Assembly (NCBI RefSeq): GCF_014697475.1
Contig: NZ_JACJRV010000046.1
Coordinates: 1 to 58,768 of the forward strand
Reading direction: 5' to 3'
DNA from: Nostoc sp. FACHB-152
Lineage (GTDB): Bacteria; Cyanobacteriota; Cyanobacteriia; Cyanobacteriales; Nostocaceae
DNA length: 58,768 nt
The notes under the pieces were generated by a model. That model ran no database searches and had not been told where the DNA came from. It saw nothing but the letters and a program-made list of their open reading frames with translations. The position numbers and the translations under genes are program-made. Positions 16,188-26,800 of the stretch are shown one piece after another; position 1 is the stretch's first letter, and each line of letters begins with the position of its first letter.

Positions 16188-18514
16188 AAAAACCACTTGC
16201 TTGCACGAAGTTTTATATTGAGCAATGCAGGTGACCAATCTCGAATATTGCGAAGGCGGGCAAGTAGTTCGGCAATTAGTTCAGAGTAGTAGATAGTGAC
16301 AGGTTTGCTAGCTGGAAGCAAGGAACGCCACGATAATGATGTAAACTTTAACACTTGTTCAGAAAGATACGTTAAGTCACGATAAGTAGACTGTGGGTGT
16401 AGGTGAATTAATAAAGGGGTTGGTAGAGGCGATCGCGCCATTTTCACTAATGCTGGGCCGTTAGTACACAAAAGTCGGGTATATCTTCCAAGTTGCACAA
16501 TTATGCCTCGTTGTGGTGCTAATTGTCCTTTTTTAGCACCATCTTTGAGAGAAATACCTTGTTGTGACTTATCTAGCAGAGTAAACGGGTGTTCGTGAGA
16601 AACTGTTAGGAAAGCAAATTCAATATTTTGTTCTTCTCCAACCTCTGCAACGCACTGTGCCACAATATCTGCAACATCAAGGTTCTTGAAAGGTCTTGCA
16701 GCATGAAATACAAGGCGAATAGTATCTCCTGGTTGCCAACCGTTGCGTCGCTTAATGTCCTGTAAGATTGATACAGTAGATGTTTTCAAAATATTTGGAT
16801 ATTCAGAATAAGAACACTCTTGGGAAAGATTGCCCAAGAGGTAGTTCCCATCACCTCTAAAAACTGTTGTGATACCTACAAACCTTTGTCGCTCAAAGAA
16901 GCGACTCCCAGAAAGTTCACAGTTTCCTATGCCAATGACCAGTTCATCGCTAATCGTCAGATCATGATCTACTGTCCACGGCAACCCGTTCATTTTGGCG
17001 TAGAGAGCAACACTGAGATTTTGCAGCGTGTATTGCAATGAATAACGTGATTGCCCCAGAGTAGATGCCCGAATACCTTGCACAGGGATTCCAGCCATTA
17101 GTAACAGAGCTTTGGACTGAAGATATGGATTCTCTGAGTCTGGAAGCCTTGCGTGTTCGTCTAAGACAATAACGATAGCTGCATCTGGCATGGTTTTTTC
17201 TAAAACCTGCGCCACAGCTTCTCTATAAGCGACTGCTGGCGGTTTCTGTTTACTATTGAGCCAGGGAATTTGCCGCAGAGTCAACTTAGGATTAACAAGA
17301 CCAAAAATTTTGGCAAATCCACCTGAGTATTTGGAGTTTTCCTCCCAATATTCAATCCCATCTTGAAATACTTTTTTCTTGATACTAATTCCGTCTCGAA
17401 ATGATTTTAAAAAATTTTCCACTGCACCCTGAACGGTATCTGGAAAAATAACCAATATTTCAGGGGATTTTTTTGAGAAAATCTCACGGCTAAAAGGCCC
17501 GTATTTCTCGATTCCACTCCAAGCATATAAACTTCGTTTTGTTCTGGCTGCATCAAAGCAATACTCTACTGGTGAAGCAGAAATCACTGTTTGGTAACTA
17601 TCATCATTCACTGCTTCAATACGACCTTTAACATAAGCAGATAAATTGGGTGCAAGCTGCATAGGAGATTTTTTTGCTAGAAAGGTCTCCATGCGAGTCA
17701 AAATATTGTCTAGTGCAGGGCCAGTTAAAAAATTAGCTTCTTGAATAAATCTTTCTGATTCAAAGACATCATAATTATCTCCCAGCAATGTTTTAAGGCA
17801 ACGGACAAAAGACGTTTTGGAGCCTTCTAGCCATACTTCATCTTCATTGATAGAAGTAATCCCATCAAATGATTCTAATAAATTAACCGTTCCTTCACAT
17901 ATATGACTGATTTTTCCAACCAAACGGCGTTGTCCTGGTTGAGGTTGGCGACGAACAACATATAAATCTTGAAGATTCACTCCTGCATTTTGTAGATCGC
18001 TCAGGGATGCAAGGATTTCCCAACGAGTTTCTAATCGCAGGAATAGACCAATAAATGTCTCCTCGTGGCGGAGTTCAACCAACTTTGCTTCAAGTGCAAA
18101 TTTAGGTTTAATTTTGAAGGCAGAAATTAGTGATGGTAAGTCTTTGATTTTAGTAGCAATAGAACTGACTAATTCCTCTTTTTGAGCAAGGAATGTGAAG
18201 GGTTTAAATCGAAAAACTGAATATTGGTAAAATATATCTGGCAAGGCACTATTAATGCGATCTGCTAGAAGTTGCAGGTGTTCGTCACACTTCAGTTCAA
18301 CGGGTTTACCAAAACTTTGTGTTAGCTGAGATACGTTAACTTTAGGAATTCCGTAGACTTTACCAGCTCGCCAATGAAGAAACCAGTCAGGCTGGAGTTG
18401 TTCTCGTAATGCTCGTAGTCCTCTATTATCTGGCATATCTTGAACATACGCAGTGAAGGTGTTAGCGGAAAGTTCTACCTTAAATCCGTTGAAGCACATG
18501 GACATATCTAACAC
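16184..18514 (-). CDS. Long prokaryotic Argonaute with inactive PIWI domain
   Basis: Up to 776 residues; GTG at 18514 or ATG at 18505 is the likely start. The MID region keeps the guide 5'-end pocket: Tyr464 and Lys468 (NPYLQSKALLLMAGIPVQG), Gln479, and Lys507 (YAKMNGLPW). The PIWI domain has lost its catalytic DEDX residues. The first Asp is replaced in LVIGIGNCELS (Gly530 at the expected place) and the third in LVFHAARPF (Ala606). It should therefore bind a guide and target but not cut, as in long-B Argonautes that trigger a partner effector on sensing invader nucleic acid. PAZ-like sequence is not obvious, though the N-terminal 420 residues are long enough for N and PAZ-like domains. The partner gene overlaps by 4 bp. 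Confidence 0.85.
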   Translation of the reverse strand: MLDMSMCFNGFKVELSANTFTAYVQDMPDNRGLRALREQLQPDWFLHWRAGKVYGIPKVNVSQLTQSFGKPVELKCDEHLQLLADRINSALPDIFYQYSVFRFKPFTFLAQKEELVSSIATKIKDLPSLISAFKIKPKFALEAKLVELRHEETFIGLFLRLETRWEILASLSDLQNAGVNLQDLYVVRRQPQPGQRRLVGKISHICEGTVNLLESFDGITSINEDEVWLEGSKTSFVRCLKTLLGDNYDVFESERFIQEANFLTGPALDNILTRMETFLAKKSPMQLAPNLSAYVKGRIEAVNDDSYQTVISASPVEYCFDAARTKRSLYAWSGIEKYGPFSREIFSKKSPEILVIFPDTVQGAVENFLKSFRDGISIKKKVFQDGIEYWEENSKYSGGFAKIFGLVNPKLTLRQIPWLNSKQKPPAVAYREAVAQVLEKTMPDAAIVIVLDEHARLPDSENPYLQSKALLLMAGIPVQGIRASTLGQSRYSLQYTLQNLSVALYAKMNGLPWTVDHDLTISDELVIGIGNCELSGSRFFERQRFVGITTVFRGDGNYLLGNLSQECSYSEYPNILKTSTVSILQDIKRRNGWQPGDTIRLVFHAARPFKNLDVADIVAQCVAEVGEEQNIEFAFLTVSHEHPFTLLDKSQQGISLKDGAKKGQLAPQRGIIVQLGRYTRLLCTNGPALVKMARSPLPTPLLIHLHPQSTYRDLTYLSEQVLKFTSLSWRSLLPASKPVTIYYSELIAELLARLRNIRDWSPALLNIKLRASKWFL

Positions 18515-19273
18515 TTACTTTATATCTGTGAAAATTTTGATGCAGTTTGTACCTCAGTTCCCTTGGTTATCTGAACTAAGTCAAGTACATTAGTACTGGC
18601 TAATTATTCTATATTTAACGTATTTATTTACACTTGATAGAATAATGAACTATTCTCTAGATTTTTTTAAGATTTTAAGTTGACTTTTTATAGATAAGCG
18701 ATCGCTACTACCTACTTTTTAAATAAATAATTGCTAAATTCTATACTTGTACTGAATTCGCCAGAACCCAGTCAAAATTTGCTGCTGAAGATGTTACAGC
18801 CAATTGGTGATGTAGTTTAGTGTATTATCAATTATCCTCAAATACTGAAATTGGTAGTGATAACCGTAATCAAAAGTGGAAATTATTGCCTGATTCTTGA
18901 GAATTTTTGCGATCGCCTACAATGCGCCCATCATCTCAACAAAGCTCCACATTATTGTCGCCTACCCTTAGCAAGGAAATAATACAGTTAATCAACCCAC
19001 CCGTTGAGATATACAGGTGATATCTAAGGTAAGCTGCGACTACACAAACTACAGATATCTCTAAGTAAAAAATATGACGCAAATTCCACATTTTGATTTA
19101 CTGCGTGTGCTTACATAGCAGATGCTTTGCAACACTATTTTGAGAACACATCGTAGAGAATTTTGACTGTATTAGAAAATAGCAGTAACAATAGTAACAA
19201 TACAAAGCTGTATTTGGGAATTGGTGATTGGTAATTACTCATTCCCAATTACTCATTCCTCGCTCCCCAAACT
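18515..19273. other. Divergent intergenic region, Argonaute operon versus DISARM
   Basis: About 760 bp, AT-rich, with HIP1-type sites at about 18698 and 18909 but no convincing gene. Short motifs around GATATC recur near 19008-19060 (GAGATATACAGGTGATATCT and CAGATATCTC), which might be an operator. The right end holds a tandem 13-mer. Promoters for both operons presumably lie here, but no -35/-10 pair stood out. Confidence 0.5.
19233..19259. repeat. Tandem 13-mer, STRR-type
   Basis: AATTACTCATTCC occurs twice, at 19233-19245 and 19247-19259, immediately before the drmD start. It resembles the short tandemly repeated sequences of heterocyst-forming cyanobacteria. Confidence 0.75.
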
Positions 19274-22200
19274 ATGGCCATAGTCAGAGCTATCCCAGAA
19301 CAAGGTCAACTGGTTAACGTTCGCTCCCGGCAATTCGTTGTTACGGATGTGCGTAATACGACTTTACCCACCAATCCAATGCTGAGTGCAGTGGAAAAGA
19401 CCCAGCATTTGGTTAGTCTATCCTCTGTTGAAGATGATGGTTTGGGAGAAGAATTACAAGTAATTTGGGAATTGGAGCCTGGGGCAGTAGTTTATGAAAA
19501 GATGGAGTTGCCCAAACCCACAGGATTTGACCCACCTGGGAGGTTAGATGCTTTTCTTGACGCTGTGCGCTGGGGGGCAGCATCAACAGCTGATATTCGC
19601 ACTTTACAATCCCCCTTTCGCAGTGGCATCGATATTGAAGATTATCAGCTTGACCCAGTAGTACGAGCAATTCAAATGCCTCGCGTTAATTTGCTGATTG
19701 CAGATGATGTTGGGTTGGGTAAAACCATTGAGGCGGGGTTAGTTGCTCAAGAATTAATTATCCGTCATCGCTGTCGGCGCATTTTAATAGTGTGTCCATC
19801 TTCACTGCAAATTCAGTGGCGAGACCAAATGCGCGATAAGTTTGGTTTGGATTTCCGCGTTGTGGACAGTGCCTTAATGAAGGAATTGCGACGGAAGCGG
19901 GGAATTCACGTCAACCCTTGGCAACATTTTCCCCGGTTAATTACTTCGGTAGATTTTCTCAAACGCGATCGCCCTCTGCGCTTATTGCGCGAAATCTTAC
20001 CCGCAGAAGGCGAACCGATGTATCCCCGGCGATTTGATTTGCTGATTGTGGATGAAGCACATAATGTTGCCCCCTCTGGCGGTGGGAACTATGCTGTGGA
20101 TTCTTTGAGAACGGCTGCTATTCGGTTTTTAGTGCCGCATTTTGAACACAAGTTATTTTTAACAGCGACACCACATAACGGCTATCCCGAAAGTTTTACT
20201 GCACTGTTGGAATTACTGGATAGTCAACGCTTTGCACGCGGAGTAGCACCAGACCGCAAGCAGTTACAAGTAATCATGGTTCGCCGTCTCAAATCGGAGA
20301 TGAAAGGTTGGGACGGTTCTGACTTATTTCCACAGCGTTTGTTAGAAGCAATTCCTGTAGATTATCCCGCAGCCGAACGCCAAGCACACGCTGCTCTTAA
20401 GCGTTATACCGAATTGCGCTGCAAAGGAGTAAAAGATAATACAGAAAAATATGCCACTGAATTTGTGCTGAAACTGTTAAAAAAGCGGCTGTTTTCCTCT
20501 CCTCAAGCCTTCGCTCTCACTCTCGCCCAGCATGAAGAATCTCTACAAAATGCCCGTCGCCGCACTTCTAGCAGTTTATCCCGGCCAACCGAAGGAATTT
20601 TACGCCGTCAGTTAGCACAAATTGAAGAAGATTTTGCAGATGATGAGGTTTATGAAGAATCAGCAGATGAGGCAATTACTAATACAACTCGGTTATTTAG
20701 GGAACTGAGTGCAGAAGAACAGACGCTGCTGCGGCAGATGCGAGAATGGGCAGAGACAACATCAAATACTTTAGATGCCAAAGCTAGAGAATTACTGAAT
20801 TGGATTAATACCTACATTAAACCAGGTGGTAAATGGTCTAACGAAAGAGTAATAATTTTTACAGAATATCGAGCTACACAGAAATGGTTATATAACTTAT
20901 TTGCCACAGAAGGGTTAGTAGATGGCGATCGCCTAATGACGCTTTATGGTGGCATGAAATCAGAAGACCGAGAACAGGTAAAAGCAGCGTTTCAAGCATC
21001 CCCTGATATTTCTCCAGTGCGAATTTTGCTGGCGACGGATGCGGCGAGTGAGGGTTTGGATTTGCAGAATTTCTGTTCACGCCTCATTCACTACGAAATT
21101 CCTTGGAACCCGAACCGTATGGAACAGCGTAACGGTCGAATTGATCGTCACGGGCAAAAAGCTAAAGAAGTGAGGATTTACCACTTTGTCGGTAAAGATT
21201 ATCAACATAATGCAGCGACTGGCCTACGTCCTGGTGAGTTGGAAGGGGATTTAGAATTTCTCATGCGGGCGGCTTTGAAAATTAACAACATCCGCGAAGA
21301 TTTAGGTAAGGTGGGGCCAGTGATTGCGGCGCAGGTGGAAGAAGCGATGATGGGGTATCGCAGCGTTTTGGATACTTCAGTCGCAGAAAGGGAATCTGAA
21401 GTTGTACGGCGGATGTTAAAGTTTGAGCGTCAGGTGCGGGAGCAAATTGAGAAACTAAGGGAACAGCTAGATGAAACGCGCCAGCATTTGCGGCTGACAC
21501 CGGATAATATTGAGGCGGTAGTCAAAATTGGTTTGGAATTAGCCCAACAACCAGCTTTAATTGCTACCGAGGTAGAGGGAGTAAATGGACAAGCATTTTA
21601 CCTACCACCATTAAAAAGTAGTTGGGCAGTTTGCAGCGAAGGTTTAGCCCATCCCCACACTAAAAAAATTCGTCCGATTGTTTTTGACCCGGAATTAGCA
21701 CATGGTAGAGATGATGTAGTGTTAGCGCACTTAAATCATCGTTTGGTGCAGATGTGCTTGCGCTTGTTACGTGCTGAAGTTTGGTCAAAAGAAGGTAGAA
21801 AAGCTTTGTACCGGGTAACGGCGCGTTTAGTTCCTAATTCGGTGTTGGATACACCAGCAGTTATTGCTTACGGTCGATTGGTGATTTTAGGTAGTGACCA
21901 GCAAAGATTGCATGAGGAAGTAATTACGGCGGGTGGGTTGATCAAAGAAGGAAAATTTAGCCGTTTGGGTGTGATGAAAATTCAAGAAGCTTTAGCAGCC
22001 GCTTTACCAGAATTAGCACCGGAAAATATCACGCAGAGATTAGCCCAGTTATGGGATAGTCATGCACCGTCTTTAATGCAAGCTTTGGAGGCGCGGATGC
22101 AAGACCGTAGTAAAAGTTTACAACGAGATTTAGGCGATCGCGCTGCAAAAGAGGCAGCTGATATTACGGCGATTTTGACGGAACTGCGTCAAAGCATTCT

Positions 22201-22423
22201 CAATGAATTGGATGAACCTGAGTTTAAGCAGTTGGAACTGTTTAATACTACAGAAAAAGAACAGTTCGAGCGTAATATTAACAGCCTGAAAGCCAGAGTT
22301 GAACAAATACCCGCAGAAATTGAGCGTGAGGTGGCTGCAATTGGAGCGAGGTTTGCTAATCCAACACCAAGATTGTTTCCCTTGGCAGTTACTTACTTAA
22401 TTCCCCAAAAGTTAGCACGATAA
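19274..22423 (+). CDS. drmD: DISARM SNF2-family helicase DrmD
   Basis: 1049 residues. This is an SNF2/RapA-type superfamily 2 ATPase: Walker A in DDVGLGKTIEAG (Gly147-Thr151), DEAH box at 260-263 (VDEAHN), FLTATPHNGYPESF (motif III), then VIIFTEYRATQKWL, LLATDAASEGLDLQ and NRMEQRNGRIDRHGQ (motifs IV-VI). A coiled-coil-rich C-terminus follows. DrmD is the marker of class 1 DISARM, a restriction-like anti-phage system that also needs a methyltransferase and DrmA/DrmB. The context fits: drmMI, drmA, drmB and drmC follow on the same strand. The start ATG lacks a clear ribosome-binding site and is preceded by a tandem repeat. It acts on DNA in the cytoplasm. Confidence 0.93.
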   Translation: MAIVRAIPEQGQLVNVRSRQFVVTDVRNTTLPTNPMLSAVEKTQHLVSLSSVEDDGLGEELQVIWELEPGAVVYEKMELPKPTGFDPPGRLDAFLDAVRWGAASTADIRTLQSPFRSGIDIEDYQLDPVVRAIQMPRVNLLIADDVGLGKTIEAGLVAQELIIRHRCRRILIVCPSSLQIQWRDQMRDKFGLDFRVVDSALMKELRRKRGIHVNPWQHFPRLITSVDFLKRDRPLRLLREILPAEGEPMYPRRFDLLIVDEAHNVAPSGGGNYAVDSLRTAAIRFLVPHFEHKLFLTATPHNGYPESFTALLELLDSQRFARGVAPDRKQLQVIMVRRLKSEMKGWDGSDLFPQRLLEAIPVDYPAAERQAHAALKRYTELRCKGVKDNTEKYATEFVLKLLKKRLFSSPQAFALTLAQHEESLQNARRRTSSSLSRPTEGILRRQLAQIEEDFADDEVYEESADEAITNTTRLFRELSAEEQTLLRQMREWAETTSNTLDAKARELLNWINTYIKPGGKWSNERVIIFTEYRATQKWLYNLFATEGLVDGDRLMTLYGGMKSEDREQVKAAFQASPDISPVRILLATDAASEGLDLQNFCSRLIHYEIPWNPNRMEQRNGRIDRHGQKAKEVRIYHFVGKDYQHNAATGLRPGELEGDLEFLMRAALKINNIREDLGKVGPVIAAQVEEAMMGYRSVLDTSVAERESEVVRRMLKFERQVREQIEKLREQLDETRQHLRLTPDNIEAVVKIGLELAQQPALIATEVEGVNGQAFYLPPLKSSWAVCSEGLAHPHTKKIRPIVFDPELAHGRDDVVLAHLNHRLVQMCLRLLRAEVWSKEGRKALYRVTARLVPNSVLDTPAVIAYGRLVILGSDQQRLHEEVITAGGLIKEGKFSRLGVMKIQEALAAALPELAPENITQRLAQLWDSHAPSLMQALEARMQDRSKSLQRDLGDRAAKEAADITAILTELRQSILNELDEPEFKQLELFNTTEKEQFERNINSLKARVEQIPAEIEREVAAIGARFANPTPRLFPLAVTYLIPQKLAR

Positions 22424-22505
22424 TGTTACCGAGAGGATTGGATAACTTACTGAGAATAAAATTCATTTATTTTGTGACATCTAGAAAATTTTTATTGGAA
22501 ACCAA

Positions 22506-23762
22506 ATGAACATAGATATTGAATTAATTCCTAGTGTCAAAAAATCAAGTATTAAGCAGAGATTGAAGGAGTCTTTGTGTAAATGTGAAAATGTTAAAGG
22601 AGCAGTTGCTTACTGGACAATTGATATTGACTTTATTGAGGAGTTAGCATCAGTTCTTAAAAGAGATGAGTCCTATTATTGCATTGATATTCATAGCCCT
22701 ACCAATATTGATTATTTAGCAAAATTTAAACACTTTGGATCTAATATACTATTACATAATTATGAAATAAAAATAAACTCAAAGAATTATGAATTAGAAG
22801 AAAAAAAGAAAGTATCTTATTTATTGCATTCCAAAATAATTCTGTTTGAGATGCCTGATAACAATGTTGAAATATGGTTAGGTAGTCATAACTTCACCCA
22901 AAGGGCTATTCTTGGGGTAAATATTGAATCTTCTTTTATTGTTAAAAGCAATAAGGATAGCAAAATATACAAAGATGTATTAGATTATCTTACTTTTATT
23001 AAAGATAATTGTATTGTTTTTGATGTTAATGATGTAGATTTTTATAAAAAGCTGCAAGGACAACAAGAAGAAGATAGTGCTAAATGGGTTCTAGAATTAG
23101 TTGGTAAGAATGTAGATAACCTCGTTGAGGAGAAAACGATACAGTTATTGGGTGTTGGTAATAACGATATAGGTGATACATTAGGAAAAGAAATTATTAT
23201 TCAAATTTTAGATGTAGATAACGGTAAAGAATATATTTATGAAGCGAAAATCATCCAAGCAGGAGAAATAGATCCGCAAAATCCAAAGTCACTAGAAATT
23301 GAATTTTCGGCGAGACGATATGCTGTGCGCGGGGAAGATAAACTTCCATATTTAAAACAAGAAAAGGAAATAGATTCAGCTATTTTAATAAAGCACAATT
23401 ACTTTATTAATTTGGAAGTCACTAATTTAGTGACGGGGCATAAAATTTATGTGAAACCACAAAGAGGTAAATCTATTTGGAGTGATATTGCAAGCTCTCC
23501 TCATTTAGAAAGAATGAACGAGGAAGATATAAAGCTAGTATTTAAAGATGCAGGTAAACCTATCAAACGTTCATGCAAATCTGAAGTGAAATATAAAGAG
23601 GTTTCGCTACAAAGAATTTATCGTTTTAGGAGTGAAATCGTAAATTACTTGTTAGAAGACAATATTACTTCCTCTAACAATGAAAAAATGGTCAAGGAAA
23701 TCGAAAGAAAAACTATCCTAATTAAAAGATTATTAAAACCAATGAATAAAGATGAGAAATAA
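22506..23762 (+). CDS. PLD-fold protein inside the DISARM locus
   Basis: 418 residues. Residues 105-145 carry one phospholipase D-type signature: LLHSKIILFE (His-x-Lys) followed by IWLGSHNFTQRAILG.N.E, as in PLD-family nucleases. The rest, residues 160-418, is beta-rich then helical and unrecognised. There is a single HxK motif, so an active enzyme would need a dimer. It lies between drmD and drmMI, where the standard class 1 locus has no gene, and it differs from DrmC at the end of the locus. Its coding sequence is more AT-rich than its neighbours, which suggests a later insertion. A nuclease accessory to DISARM is inferred. Confidence 0.75.
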   Translation: MNIDIELIPSVKKSSIKQRLKESLCKCENVKGAVAYWTIDIDFIEELASVLKRDESYYCIDIHSPTNIDYLAKFKHFGSNILLHNYEIKINSKNYELEEKKKVSYLLHSKIILFEMPDNNVEIWLGSHNFTQRAILGVNIESSFIVKSNKDSKIYKDVLDYLTFIKDNCIVFDVNDVDFYKKLQGQQEEDSAKWVLELVGKNVDNLVEEKTIQLLGVGNNDIGDTLGKEIIIQILDVDNGKEYIYEAKIIQAGEIDPQNPKSLEIEFSARRYAVRGEDKLPYLKQEKEIDSAILIKHNYFINLEVTNLVTGHKIYVKPQRGKSIWSDIASSPHLERMNEEDIKLVFKDAGKPIKRSCKSEVKYKEVSLQRIYRFRSEIVNYLLEDNITSSNNEKMVKEIERKTILIKRLLKPMNKDEK

Positions 23763-23829
23763 TTTCAAACTTATCGCTAACTTGATCGTGTAACTCTTCA
23801 AATTATAATCTCTCCCTTATTTATTTCCT

Positions 23830-26800
23830 ATGTCTACAGCCCGTCATCACGCCGAATGGTTATCTTTAGTTGAAGCTTCTGGCCCATTTCTCAGTTTACC
23901 CGTACTGGTAAAAGCATTTCCTAATGGATTGGATGCCCATGACCCAGAACACTTGAAGCTACTGCGGTTGGCTTACGAGGAATGGCAGGATAACCAATTT
24001 GGCGCACGTCCTGACTCAGCTATTCATCGGGCTTGGGTAGATTTTGTGCTGCGGCAGACTTTAGAATTTACGGATGAGGTATTGCTGTCAGGCCAGCGCA
24101 TTTCTACAGGGTTGGCTGCGACTATTGCAGAACATGGGGAAACGTTACGTCCTGATTGGGTAGTAGTAAATCCTACAGGAACATCAGACGCAGGGACACC
24201 TCGGTTGCTGGTACAAATTGTACCGCCTGAGCAAGATTTAGAAAAACCCCTGAAAGACCGTCGATGGAAAGCCAGCCCAGCAACGCGGATGATGGAGTTG
24301 CTGCACGCCTGTAATGTGCGGTTGGGGTTGGTGACGAATGGAGAACATTGGCTGCTGGTAAACGCGCCACGGGGGGAAACGACTGGTTTTATTTCCTGGT
24401 ATGGGGTGCTGTGGCTGGAAGAACACATTACGCTGCGGGCGTTTCGGAGTTTGCTGGGTGTACAACGCTTTTTTGGGGTGGATGACTCCCAAACCTTGGA
24501 GACTTTGCTAAAAGAAAGTGTTACCGACCAGCAAGAAGTTACCGACCAACTTGGCTATCAAGTCCGCAAAGCAGTAGAGGTGTTGGTAGAGGCGTTAGAC
24601 CGCATTGACCAAGATAGAAACCGCACTCTCCTGCAAGGTATTTCGGAAACCCAACTGTACGAAGCTGCGTTGACAGTGATGATGCGGCTGGTGTTTTTGT
24701 TTTCGGCGGAGGAACGGGGTTTGTTGCTACTAGGCGATCCCCTTTACGACCAGTATTATGCTGTTTCTACCCTGCGGGAACAGTTGCAGCAACGGGCTGA
24801 TAAAGAAGGTGAGGAAGTTTTAGAACGGCGTTATGATGCTTGGTGTCGGCTGTTGGCGACATTTCGGGCAGTTTATGGCGGTGTTCAGCATGATACTTTG
24901 CAGCTTCCCGCCTATGGTGGTAGTTTGTTTGACCCTGACAGGTTTCCATTTTTAGAAGGTCGAATGTCAGGGACAAAGTGGGAAGAAACTCCGGCCGACC
25001 CGATTCCAGTAAATAACCGGATTGTGCTGCACCTGTTGGAAGCTTTGCAGGTATTACAAGTGAAGGTGGCTGGTGCGGTAGAACCACGTAGGCTATCCTT
25101 CCGGGCATTAGATATTGAACAAATTGGTCATGTTTATGAAGGTTTACTCGACCATACAGCAGTCAGGGCAGCTTCGCCTGTTTTAGGGTTGCTGGGAACA
25201 CGGTATCAGGAACCGGAAGTTGCTTTGGCAAGGTTGGAAGGGATAGAGAATGGGGAATTGGTTAAGTTTTTGAAAGGGGAAACGGGGCGATCGCAGTCAG
25301 CTTTGCAGAAGGCATTACAGCCGGAGTTGACACCCCATGAAGAACAACGTTTGTTAACGGCTTGTAACAATGACCAAGAATTATTTAACCGGGTGTTGCC
25401 TTTTGCTGGGTTAGTAAGATTAGATACTTTAGGTTATCCGGTGGTGATTCCCACGGGAAGCGTGTATGTGACGCAGGGAAGCGATCGCCGGGAGACAGGG
25501 ACACACTACACGCCGCGCAGTTTGACGGAAGAAATTGTGCAGTACACCTTGGAACCGTTGGTGTATGAGGGTGTGGCTGAGGGTAAGCCGAAAGAACAGT
25601 GGAAACTCAAGTCAGCAGCAGATTTATTGAAGCTGAAAATTTGTGATATGGCGATGGGTTCCGGTGCGTTTTTGGTGCAGACTTGTCGCTATTTAGCGGA
25701 ACGGTTGGTTGAGGCGTGGGAAAATGCGGAAAAGGCGAATCCTGGTAAAGTGGTCACAGCACCGGAGGGAACTTTATCTAAGTCGCGTCCAGAGGAGTGT
25801 GTAATTCCCAAGGATGCGGATGAACGGTTGATGGTGGCGCGGCGGATAATTGCGGATAGGTGTTTGTATGGGGTGGATAAAAATCCCTTGGCGGTGGAGA
25901 TGGCGAAGTTATCGCTGTGGTTGATCACGCTGCAAAAGAACCGTCCGTTTACGTTTGTGGATCATGCTTTAAAGTGTGGGGATTCGCTGATTGGGGTGAG
26001 TTTGGAACAGTTGCGTTATTGGAATTTGGACACAAGTAAATCGAAACAGAAATCGGAACAATTAGATATTTTAACTGATACAATTAGGCGAGAAATTCAG
26101 CAAGTAATTGAGTTACGACTACAAATTGAGTCAAAGCCTGTTTTAACTCCTCAAGACCAAAAAGAGAAACAATGGCTGTTACATGAAGCTAATTCTAGAA
26201 TTAATGATTTAGCTTCTGGTTGTAATTTATTAATTTCTAGTTATTTAGTTAGTTTACCTACTGATGAACAGGAAAAGTTAAGGCAAAGATTGTTAATTTC
26301 TTTTCAACGGCGAGAAGACATTTCCTCCGAAGATAGAGCAATCTGCCCTGATTTAGAAAAGTTGCGTCCATTTCACTGGGAGTTGGAATTTCCAGAGGTG
26401 TTTGTAGTAAGCGATTTATCGCTGAATAATGATAAAAGTAGTAAGAAAAGCACTTTATTACTTACTAAATACGAAAATCAAAAGTTAGGATTTGATGCGA
26501 TTGTGGGAAATCCGCCATTTATGGGTGGAAAAAAAATTACGGGTATATTTGGTACAGCTTATCGAGATTTTTTAGTTAAATGGATTGCAAATAATAAACG
26601 TGGTAATGCTGACATTTGTGCTTATTTTTTCTTAAAAGCGAAACAGATGTTAAATGATAATGGCAATTTTGGATTAATCGCTACTAATACAATTTCTGAA
26701 GGTGATACTCGTGAAGTAGCACTTGATGAACTAATGAAAAATAGTGTTGTTTACAGAGCTTTAAGTAGTTTAAAATGGCAGGGCAATGCCACAGTAAGAG

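Noticed and set aside
16188-16238. Upstream start for the Argonaute partner at 16238
   Set aside because: It would lie inside the Argonaute gene; the ATG at 16187 overlapping the stop as ATGA is a standard coupled start.
22506-23762. Calling this gene drmC
   Set aside because: DrmC is the gene directly after drmB (37713), with its full HKD motif; this protein differs in length and architecture.
24024-24492. Minus-strand reading frames inside drmMI
   Set aside because: They are antisense to a strongly supported gene, overlap each other in different frames and show no family pattern.
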